A DNA stretch of 64,000 bases from Leptasterias polaris. Its lineage: Eukaryota; Echinodermata; Asteroidea; Forcipulatida; Asteriidae. This document shows positions 35,701 through 47,700 of this stretch, one piece after another. The stretch spans positions 3,782,001 to 3,846,000 of the forward strand of contig JAZGTN010000059.1 in the NCBI GenBank assembly GCA_037783415.1. Direction: 5' to 3'. Each line of letters begins with the position of its first letter. Position 1 is the first letter of the stretch. The translations under genes and the position numbers were made by a program. The notes beneath the pieces are model-generated. The model saw only the letters and a program-made list of their open reading frames with translations, was not told the origin of the DNA and searched no databases.

Positions 35701-38700
35701 AAGCCACCAGCTGTGCTCAAGACTTTGGAACACTGATGGCAGCAGAGTTACCAGGTAAATTGCCATTGTTTACATAGTTCTGAGCATGCGCACATTACTG
35801 AGAACAATGGATTTACCTGGTAGGTCTGCTGCCACCGAGCGTCCCACAGGCCCCCCAATGCAATAGAATTTAGGCGACTGTTGGTAGAGATACATGTAAG
35901 GTTCTCAACCTTGTAAGGTTCTCAACCTTGGTCAGCTTCTGCAGTGGCAATCTGTGGCACTGATTGATCACACCTACACATGCTAGAAATACAATGACAG
36001 AAAAGTGTGACATGAGTTACTTCACCCTTGTGAGCATATGGGAGACTTTAGACATGTTAGAGGCATCTTGGAGTATGAGAAGGGTCAATGCAATTCAGAA
36101 AGGAAGTGTGATTTTGATAAGCAGCAACCCAGCATGATTTACAAAGGCAAGAAGTGAGAAAAGCAACTTTGAAATGTAGAAAACGTTATTAAGACATGCA
36201 TGCCCTTTGTGAAAACAGTGATAAATTAGGCGATTTCCTGTTTTACTGATTTTTATTTAATTTTTTTTCTTTTGGTAGAGGTCTTCTGTGGCCTTAGTTA
36301 GGCCCAATTCATACAGCTGCATAAGCAGAAAGTATTGCTTAACAATTTTTTGCTAAGCAAAAGTTAGCAGGATACCAGTCACAGATTGTACATGTGACAT
36401 GGTATATTGACTGGTAACCTTAATCTGGTAAGCATAATTTTGTTCTGCTTACATGTAGCTACTGTTTGTGCTTAAGTAGCTCTATGAAATTTGGCCCTTG
36501 TGTCTAGAGACAAAAGTTGTACAAAAATTGGTTTAAACTAATTGACTTTTCTTTTTTAAGGATACAAGCTTGTCGTTCATTCGAGACGGAATGTACGATG
36601 AGTTGGTCACCCTCCTATCACCGGATGAGTTTGCACCTCTGAAGCCGCTGGTACTACTCCTCGGTTGGAACTACGTGTACAGCTGCGACAGTGCCAATAA
36701 CCTGTTAGATGCTCTACATGAGCCCAGTAAAGTAAGAACAAATTTGAAATTGTTAGAACAGATATTTGGTTGGAATAACATTCATTGTTTTTTGTGTTCA
36801 TTGATTTTTGTCCACGATAAGTGTCCTGGGTTCTTTTAAGTGCACTACCAATCCTAATAGATGGGACCTGCTCAAGAAGGAGTCATTACGTAATTGTCTT
36901 TATAAACTAGTACAATTCTCACTTTCAACACCATGCAAAGCTTGAAAAAATATTTACTTACTCCGAGCAAACCCATTGTTTTTGTTTTCTATCTTTTACC
37001 ACTAGGCTACCATTGTGAACGAGCCTCTTCTTGATCAGGCGTGCGGCAAGCTGACCCACCAGGTGCAGTTAGTTCAATGGTGTCTGGAGAAAACAAAGTA
37101 AGAACAAGTTTTGGGTTTTGTTTTAATTCTTTGTTTTGAAAAATCCCTCCAACTGTTTGACCATTCAATGGCAATAGGTCATGGGTTCAAATCCCACTCG
37201 GGTAATATGCCTGAGAGAAAGTACCAAGTATTCAATGCTTAACACACATTGGTGTTTGGGTAAAACACAATTAATACTTTGACATCATTTCTGAATTTGA
37301 CTGCAGGCCCTTGTTAGTTGCCAGCGGTGCAGATCTAGCGTTTGATCCTAAAGTGAATGAGATGTTTCACAGTCTGGATTCCCGATCTGTTCTCCACATG
37401 CTAGACCACGCCATAAACCTCTCCCAGCTCGATACTGCAGAAGTCTTCGACATCCTGAGCAAGAAACCACAACTCGGTAAAAAAAACTCTACCCTTCAAG
37501 AGATTTTAAACTATAAGTGATAGCTTTATAACCTTTTAGAGACCATAGCAACTGCAAGTGGCTTGCACCAATATGCCCATAGCAGCTTCAGCATTTGCTT
37601 AGTGCAGCCACCAATCTTAGGCCATGTCTGAACTGAAATTTATTAATAGACCTTATGCATATGACGTCATTTGAGTAGGGCGCCCTCACCTAGAGGTCAA
37701 AAGGAAGATGCTCATTGGCCAGTCTTGTGCGCCGCGCGTACAAATCAGCGCGTTTCCATTGTTTCATCATCAGTTTACCTCTAAGATGGCGGCTTGGTGA
37801 CGTCAATGCATGAGGTCTATTGTGGCTGTGAAGCCGAGGACTCTCAGAAAAGCAAACTTAATCACTATGCTAGCCAAGTATCCCCATTGAGAGAAGACAA
37901 GGAAGGAAGTTTCAGTTTTAAATGCAGGGGGGAAAACTCAAGAGAATTATACCAGGTAAAACCTGCACAATCAGGTAGGGACTGAAAACCCGATCCACAT
38001 ATAGTGCCTCAGCGGGATACGAACTGGGGTCCTAGAGGTGGAAGGGGAGGAAAGAAATCACTATGCCAACCCGACCGCCCTGATAGCTTTCAGATTGGCT
38101 TTGGCTAGACCACTCAAGAGGCCTATTCTTTAAAAAGTTCCACTGTGGCCAACAGCCACAGCCATAGCCAAAGTTGCTCGACTTGTACAAGGCCATAGTT
38201 TCAATCAAACTTCCATCTATAAAAATCTAACAAAAATGCAGTTAGAAATCCCCCCCCCCCCTCCAACATGTACATTTTCTTACAAAAACAGGTACATGTA
38301 GCCATTTGTGTGGGGATTTAGCTTGGTCTCTGAAGGATAAAGTATGATTTGGTGCTTGCGTGGTGGGCAAGATAAACAATTTTTCTTGAAAGATGCACGG
38401 TTCCGGTGGTTAGATATTCTATCTTTGACTATTTCCGTCAACACCATCACTTCCTACCAGAGCAAGACTTCCTTGCAGAAGATATTTTATCAAGTAAAAC
38501 CCAAAGTTTGTTCATTCCAAAATTAAGAAGAGATTTTTGTTAAATGAATTTTGCCTACAAGCATACCTTCCTACATGATAAGTGCATCAAAAAAAGGACT
38601 GTGGGAAAACGGGCCCTGAAATTCTTGATAGTTTGATGTTGTGCAAAGACCAATTTGTTCAAAATACTTTTTAATATTGATGAATTTCGGTGTTGTGTTT

Positions 38701-41700
38701 TATTTTACCTCAGAAACCAAATCTTCCAAGGAAAGTAATAAATCTTGTGGGAAGAGCGTTCATTTTGAGGAGCCACGGGAGATGTCTGTCGAACAGGAGA
38801 GAGACATTGCTATCTACCGCAGCTTCCTGGCCATTAAGAACTGCCTGACTGCACTCTCAATGAGCACACAGTGTAAGAAACCATCGGTAAGCCCGAAGAC
38901 GAACAAGCGAGGTTTGTCCAGAGAAGGTTCGACATTATCAAGGGCTGGTAATGAAGCACCAGGTTCTGTGAATGGTACCCCTGTACTGCCAAACCAACAT
39001 GACGCGACATCCGCTAGCAAGGACAGTCCAGATTCTGATTTTCGGTGTGTGGATACCGACCGCATAGACTCATGGGACAGGAGTGTCTCACAGCATCTTC
39101 AGGAAACCAGGCACCAGCTCTCTCTCCTGTACCCCTTGACGTACAGAGTGGAGATCCTGGAGAATGTCTTCTCTCTGCTGTTTGTACGTAGTGAGGACGC
39201 CTTTCTCGGGAAGGCAGTCGTATCTGACAGCGGTGGAGAGGAAGGGATTGTCGACGAGGAGTGGCAGAACAGAAGCGTCACCAGTATGGAAAGCATCACC
39301 CCTAAAAATGAGGATTTTTCCTTTGACTTAGCAGCACAACCTCGTGTTGTTCAGTCAGCTGGTGACACTAAGCTTCCAAGACTCAAACAAGAAGAGACAA
39401 TCATAGAATCAGCAAGCGCTGGTTTTTTGGAAACGGTGATGAATGAAGAGAAGAGAGATAGAACAAGCTCTGGATCGATAGTTGCCAAGAGATCCAACAC
39501 CTCAGAAACACACAGCCAGCAAAGCTTTAACGGTGGAGGGGGTGCCATGATTGGTTTCGCGGCTGGCGAAGACATCATCGATGCGTTGTTGAGTATGCTC
39601 AAGGATTGCCTCGCTGATCTCTCCGAGGCTAGGTACTCCCTGGCTGGGCCGTCCGCATCTGTCGGGGTCCTGCAAGAAGCCGGTGGGAGTCTTATGAAGT
39701 ATATGCACTGCTCTGTATCGACGTCATCCATGGCGCAACGCATCTCTCAGCTGACGCAGCGAATCAATGAAGCTTGGTGGCGCTATCAGCTCGTATCCCA
39801 AGCAACTAACTCTCAGAGTGCAGCGCAACGGTCGTCTGATGGCGGTAAGAAGCATGGAGACAGTAGTAGTGATGAGGGGCTGTACACATCTGGTTTTCAA
39901 AGAGAAAAGGACGACAGTAAAGAGGACAAGAAGCAGAGCAAGAAAGTGAAGCGTCGTCATGACAGTCACAGCCGCAGTGCTTCAGGTAATGTGGATTAAA
40001 GTTCATGTGGGCTTATCAGCTTCAATCTTTTACAAACCTTAATCTTTGATGCTTTCATGAAAGGAACATACTGGGTTGAGTACAGGTTTTTTAAATAGTT
40101 CATCAAGTTTGTGTTTAAAACATGTTGAATAGTCGTTATCACTGTACCTTATTATACATATTCATGATCGAGAGCCCAATTCTCACTGGTCAGTTCACCA
40201 TCACGTACCAGATGCTATCTTTGCGGTTTACCAAGCATGCGCCTGTATTCATGGACAGAGTAAATATGCATGCTTTTTTATAGTAGACTGTCGCATGTGC
40301 AACAGTCTACTACATGTATGAATGCGTTTTTTGAAGCAGTCATGGAACTGTTGCACGGGTGTAGGACACATGTGCGAACATTGCCCAAGCTACATGAACA
40401 TACACATGAAAAGATGGGCAGCACACGTAATTGTCAATCTGCGTTTTCCCGAGGTCAATTATGCTGAACTTGAGAAGTATGAGGTATAGTAAAACAAATC
40501 TTACATGGGATATTTCGGGTGGACAATCAGTAGCAGCTCCCCTAGATATTGGAGGTTTGCCTCGGGAACTAGTTTAAACACCATGGAAGTTTATATTACT
40601 AGACGCAATTTTGTTAACGTGTTTTAAAATGAAATTTTACAGGTTATATGAGACGCAGTTCATCAGGCTTGTATTACAGATCACTATCGGCCAAGTGCAA
40701 CACTGACATGTTGCCAGCAGGTCAGACTCTCATGCAAATGTGAAAATAAACGAGAGAAAATACTCATCTCATTCTCATACTCATGGGCTTACCTGTTTTA
40801 AACATTGCTTGCTTGCTTCATTTCTTCCAGACTGTCAGAATGCTTCATGCTTTTATTCAAACCCTATTACTATTGGTATACTCTCCTGTCTAATTGGGCA
40901 GTGCCACAAAATGCCACAGGAGACTGTAGAGACTAAGTCCAGCCACTATGGTATACTCTCCTGTCTAATTGGGCAGTGCCACAAAATGCCACAGGAGACT
41001 GTAGTGACTAAGTCCAGCCACTATTGGTATACTCTCCTGCCTAATTGGGCAGTGCCACAAAATGCCACAGGAGACTGTAGAGACTAAGTCCAGCCACTAT
41101 GGTATACTCTCCTGTCTAATTGGGCAGTGCCACAAAATGCCACAGGAGACTGTAGCGACTAAGTCCACACTACACAAGCCACTATTGGTATACTCTCCTG
41201 CCCAACAGGGCAGTGCCACAAAATGCCACAGGAGACTGTAGCGACTAAGTCCACACTACACAAGCCACTATTGGTATACTCTCCTGCCCAACAGGGCAGT
41301 GCCACAAAATGCCACAGGAGACTTTAGAGACTAAGTCCACACTATGCAATACACTATTCTCCTGCCCAACTGGCCAGTGCCACAAAATGCCACAGGGTAC
41401 TGTGGAGACTCACACCCGGTTCAGAGTTGGCTGAACCAAATTATTGAATAAATGAAAAGTTTGACACCTGAAACAGTTATGAGCAACTGGACGCGCTAGA
41501 TGTCGAAAGATAATTGTTGCAGTCGTTCGGAGCGACTCTGGATTGCTTGGTTTCAGACGTCGATCTTGTCATGAGCCAAACCTATTGTAAATGTTACGTT
41601 AAGTTTGCCTGTCTGAAACCAAAATTGATTTTGGTCGATCAGGAACTAGAGTTGCTCCTAATCTATTTGGTTCGGTTCGACTCTGGAGCAGCTGTCTGAA

Positions 41701-44700
41701 CCGGGTATAAGTCCACAGTACACAGGCCATGGGGTTTCCTGATATACCAGCCATACAAACAAGAAAATATGAGGTGCTTTTACTGTGAAACGCAATTTTT
41801 AAGCCATGGTCATGGGTACTGTATGCTGGAATCTAGGACCATTTAGTCGAATACAATGATAAACAATGGTGGCACGCTATCAATCTCTCATACTCCTTGT
41901 TTGTACAACAAATAGAACAAAGGTCTGGAATTGGAGATTACACAATGAACCCCTGGGGGAAAAAAAGAGATTTTAAGCAAGAGTTCCATCCCCCTCTGTC
42001 CCTCTTCGAATGGGGTAAAACCAAGCATTGCACTGTAAGTTACTGGTGGTGAAGTCCTCTGTCTATCGGAGTCAAACATACAGCTTTGAATGGTTTGGGG
42101 ATGGTTAAGGAATGCTAATAGGCTGCTTTCATGTACACAATGAATTTAAATTAAGCTCTGCAAAATATTATTTAGTGCTAAATTTTAATTTGAAGTGTAA
42201 CCTCTTTTGACACAGATTAACCATTTTTTCCTGTAACATTAAGCAATAGGTTCTTGTATCATGGAAGAGGAATGCTGTACAATTTGTTTGATTTACATGT
42301 ACATGTAAGGTGTATTGTCAGGGCTCACCCTTAACACTAGACTTGATTCAAGTCCCTTTCTCGTGCGAGGTTCCTAACACACACATGTAACGCGCCAGCA
42401 TGCAGCCACAGTACAGACATAATACCAGTGCGCCCTCACGGAACAGGTTGGGGAATGCAGAGCGCAAAATAATAGTTTTCTGACGAAGAGGCAAGGAAGG
42501 GCCTTGCACGGGATTGGGACTTGAGTCAAGTCTACCTTAACACTAGCTCGGCGGACATAGTTAGTAAAAATTGCTGTGGGCTAGTAAACACTACTTCTCA
42601 GCTTGCCCTGTGGGCTACTAAAAACTGTCCAACCTACTTGTGTATAATGTTCAGAATGTATTTCTTTCTTTTCAGACGTGACTAATGACCTTTAAAATGT
42701 GTTATTTATTTTGGAGAATGTGAATTTAACTTCATTTGACCATAAAACTGGTCTCTCCCTTCAGACATGTGTCTGAAAGATACACTTATGTATGACAACA
42801 CATACTGTATTTAAAATCTGGGGTCAAATAAAATTCACAGTTTACCAGCCTGATGCAATACTTTAAAACAAAAAGCTTTTTTCGATGCCCAAGGCCTGTT
42901 TGTACTTTTTAATCAAGGATACAACGGCTCATGCCTGAAGTAGATGTTGAGGGTTTAAATTTTGATTTTGCAAAGAGCCATAATGGTGCATGCTAACAAG
43001 GAGCTCAAAATACTTTTTTTTTCCACTGGCCAGATTCCTGTATTTTTAGCACTTCAGCCGTTAACTCCACATCCTAACAAGTCCTGCACCAATCAAAAAC
43101 ATTTTTTAGTTCGTGTAATGTATTATATTGTATGTATGTGTATGTGTATGGTGAAGCATTTTTATTTCCTTCTTGCTAATGTATGAACTATTCTCATCAC
43201 GCGTGGACCACAGTTTTTAGAGGTGGACAAAAGAATGTATTGTACAGATGCTATTTTGTTTTGTCTTTTTTTGAATGCTGTTAAGAATTCAACCATTACC
43301 TTTGATCCACTTTAAGGCCCTTTTCGAAACCATGGCTGAGGCTTCACCTCCAACTGAGGCTTCACCTCTGCCTGAGGCTTCACCTCCAACTGAGGCTTCA
43401 CTTGCAAATGAGGCTTCTCCTCCAACTGAGGCTTCACTTGCAAATGAGGCTTCTCCTCCAACTGAGGCTTCACCTGCAAATGAGGCTTCACTCCAACTGA
43501 TGCTTCACCTGCAAATGAGGCTTCACTTCCAACTGAGGCTTCTCCTCTGCATGAGGCTTCACCTCCAACTGAGGCTTCACCTGCAAGTGAGGCTTCACCT
43601 CCGTCTGAGGCTTCACCTCCGGCTGAGGCTTCACCTCCGGCTGAGGCTTCACCTCTGGCTGAGGCTTCACCTCTGGCTGAGGCTTCACCTCTGGCTGAGG
43701 CTTCACCTCCAACTGAGGCTTCACCTCCAACTGAGGCTTCATCTCAGTCTGAGGCTTCACTTCCGGCTGAGGCCTCACTTTCACCTCAGGCTTCACTCCC
43801 GACTGAGGCGTCACCTCCGGCTGAGGCTTCACCTCCAACTGAGGCTTCACCTGCAAATGAGGCTTCACCTCCGTCTGAGGCTTCACTTCTGGCTGAGGCT
43901 TCACCTCCAACTGAGGCTTCATCTCAGTCTGAGGCTTCACTTCCGGCTAAGGCCTCACTTTCACCTCAGGCTTCACTCCCGACTGAGGCGTCACCTCCGG
44001 CTGAGGCTTCACCTCAGAGCCTCACTCAGTGGTTTCGAAAATGACCTTAGACTAGCTGCTTGCATAACGAGATCTGTAGACACTCAATCAAGAAGTGGCT
44101 TGTTTTCTTTTAATTTGTTCTTATAATTTAAGATAAAGATAATAATTAAACATAATAATGAAAGCTGCAACCCTCACTAGATTCAGATAGAGATTTTGAA
44201 GTCTTCAACGTCAACATTTTCATCTTGTATTCATGGAAATTATGAAAAGATATCTGTTTATCATTTCTTCTTAAAGAGGGCAGTAACAGCAGTGCTAAAC
44301 AGCGACGTAAAAGGAGGCATAGACGCCGGAGGTCAGAGGCCAAATTGTCGTCCAGTGAGCGAGGGGTGGTCGCCCGTATGCTGGCATCTCAAGATACACT
44401 TCTTAGAATGTGTTTACATAGAGGGAGCTATGCACAGGCACTTCAGGTATCTGTCCTATAAATCGAGACATCTGAACCAGGGGTGTAACAACCAGGGCCA
44501 AGTTTCATTGAGCTGCTGAAGCAGAAAATATTGCTTAAAACATTTCTGCTTAGCAAAAATAAGCAGGGAACCAGTCACAAATCGTGCGCATAACATCGTA
44601 TTCTGGCTAGGGGCTGGTAATCCTTTTCCAGTAAGCAAAATTGTTTGTGCTTAAGCAGCTCTATGAAACAATTCGAGATGCAATCCTAGTGGCAGAAAGC

Positions 44701-47700
44701 TGTTTTGATGGAATTCTAATAAGTCATTTTAGTAGCCGTGGTAAAATTGTTGTTATGATTTCAAGTTTAATTTTTTATTTCACTTGTTTTCTTTTCGTAT
44801 GAAAGCTTCATCAGATAAAAATATCAATTCTGTGACGATCATTAAATGTAATTTTCTTTCACCTGTAGGTGGTGAAGATGTTTGAACTTGAGGACAGGCC
44901 GGAAGTTTCTGAGGTTTACTTTGCCGAACACTGGGAGCACACAGTGAAACGACTTCAAAGTCTTGACACCAAAGTTTTCAAAATGACTTCCACCACAGCA
45001 GCACCTAAGCTTACACTATCGTCATCATCCTCCATCGAGAAGATAGCTGCTTCTGGGACAGCGTCATTGTCTGTTTCAGGTGTCGTCGATGACCTCCTGG
45101 CAACGTCACACCTTCCGTTATTGCCAACGGCGCCGCTCGTCAATTCAGACCAACATCAGAAGCACTCCAGTGTGGCGACGATGCTGACGAGCATCCAGAT
45201 GTTGAACGTGGCCGGGGTGGTGATCTTCGATTTAGCATGCACAGCGTGCAAATCCTGGAAGGCCAGTACGGACTTACTAGATGTCGCCAAGGGACGCTTA
45301 CAACTTGGACTGCACAGTCTTGGGGAGTATGATCAGTCGTACAAGGCTCGTTCACCCCCACAGTCCGCCACCAAGTTGGACCCTCTGCAACTCCTGGTAG
45401 GTGTCTTGCCCTTTGTGCATCAGATCACCAACCTGATAGCACCAATATCTGCCGACTCAACTGCCCTCATCCGTCAAGACATTCTTGAAGAGTTTTATCA
45501 GCGTAGTGCCAGTGATGCTCTCCTGCAAGCCACGAGGCCATTAGATGCTGTCACGTTCCGGGTGCAGATCAATACCATCCTGGAGCACAGGAAGGCCGTG
45601 ATGGGTTTCAGCAGGGCTATCAAGACCGACAGCAAACGACAGGTGCTGTTTTTTCCTGAAACTTCCAGCGAATTGGACGCCAGCTTGAGCTCCACCAACA
45701 AGGGACAATCCATTGTGCACCAGGCCATGAGGCATCTGCTGCAAACGTTTGACAAGAGCGGAAACTCGTGTTACTCTCTGGCAGGGCTGCTGGCCGCTGC
45801 AGATACAGACCAAAATACGATGTTCAGTAACTACTTGATGAGTCTGTACAGTCATGTCAGTGTGCTGTCGTCGTTACTTGTAGAAGCCAAGGACTGGCAT
45901 CCAGGTATGTCTAACCAATAGACCCATTGCATTGGCCGCCATCGCTGAGGTCAACCAATGGTTACGTGTATGCGCAACACACAACTCTCAGCCAATGATA
46001 GGTCTTCATTGACCTCATTGAGGGCGCTGTTTGGGTCTTGTGACATCATATGCAAGGGGTCTATATAACATGCATTAAGCCATAAGAATGATGTCTGGCA
46101 CAATAACATAATTAGTCACAAGTGACCGCTTAAACTTGAATTCCTCAAACTAACATCCTACAGTGGTTTTGAATGACAAATAAACTATGCCAGCCTGCAT
46201 TATCATATCATATGCTGAATGCATCTACACAGTACACAGTCAACCCTCCTACTGTCTTACTATTCATTATCATCCACTGTTGGTTTGAATGATAGATGAA
46301 CTATGCCAGCCTGCATTATCATATCATATGCTGAATGCATCTACACAGTACACAGTCAACCCTCCTACTGTCTTACTATTCATTATTATCCACTGTTGGT
46401 TTGGATGATAGATGAACTATGCCAGCCTGCATTATCATATTATATGCTGAATGCATCTACACAGTACACAGTCAACCCTCCTACTGTCTTACTATTCATT
46501 ATCATCCACTTTATTCATTATCATCCTGCAATGTGATACAATGTAGTGAAAGCATCTACACGTACAGTAATCACAGTTAACCCTTGCAGATGGTGTCAAA
46601 TAATTGGTCAAATTACCAGAAAATATTACCGGGTTTGAATACAATGTAGATACAGTCTCCTGATTACGACTAAAGCAAACCAACTGGCTCGATTCAGAGC
46701 GAACACGTCTTCCCACAATAAAGTTAAAGGATGTGCATAACATTGGTATTTGAGTAAAAATATAAATGTTCACAGCTGTACAACGTATATGACATGGTAT
46801 GAAGATGATCATCGAGTGTAGACAGTGGTCTTTGACAGTTACCAATGTGACGCATGTGCTTTACAATTTGTGTAGTCGAAAGAACTAATGTCCCTATGTT
46901 GTTGTCTTACAGGCCATGAGCAGCCGTTGCACAGTGGGGGCGTGAAGGCTGTCAACCCATTCTGTGTCCTGGAGGAAAGTCCTACCTTCGTTCTTGGCAA
47001 ACTCATGTTCCAGAACCAGATCCCGCCCACAAGGTTGTCATTCTGGATTGATTAGTAGAAATGATATCCGTAATAGATGAACAATTCTACACAAGTATTG
47101 GATGCGTACACATGTACATGTATGAGTGCATATTTGAGTGCATATTTGGGTGGCATGGTTGGCTTGTGCGTAAAGCGCTCGCCTCTCACCAAGGTGACCC
47201 AGGTTCGATACCCGGCCAGGGCCATATGTGAGTTGAGTTGTGCGTTGGTTCTCTGCTGTGCCACGAGGGTTTTCCAGACCATCCGGTTTTCCTCCCTCGG
47301 AAAAAATCAAACACTTTCGATCTCTGGCTGTGCTCCGTGGTCATAATGGGTTGATGTGGCTGGCTGCCAAAGGCGCCCTTGCATGCCTGCTTCTCGAACA
47401 CGTTGTAGCCGCGTCCTTCGCAATTCAGCTCTTAGCTGCCAGTAAGGATGATTAGCCTCCCAAATTATTATTATATTATTATTATTGTCACAGATTGTAG
47501 CCTAATCAGAAGATAAAATATGGACTAGGCGAAGCCTAGTGAAATGGAAAAGCCAGATTTCACCAGACATACCAGAATGCATTCAAATTTTGTTTTTATA
47601 GTAACTCACACCTATCTTTGTCATTTTTTTTTTTCTGTTACAATAAACACAAAATAGACGTGACTTTCTATTTCAAATATCAATACTTTTACTTAAAGGC

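Noticed and set aside
40281..40312. Short hairpin tagtagactgt / acagtctacta as a possible terminator or microRNA
   Set aside because: The stem is only 11 bp, in an intron, with nothing to suggest a longer precursor.
43275..44126. 283-codon frame with EASPPT and LRLHLQ repeats, and the 150-codon EVKPQP frame opposite
   Set aside because: Both are readings of an 18-bp tandem repeat inside an intronic TIR element; the plus frame changes repeat sense after a base loss, as expected of non-coding DNA.
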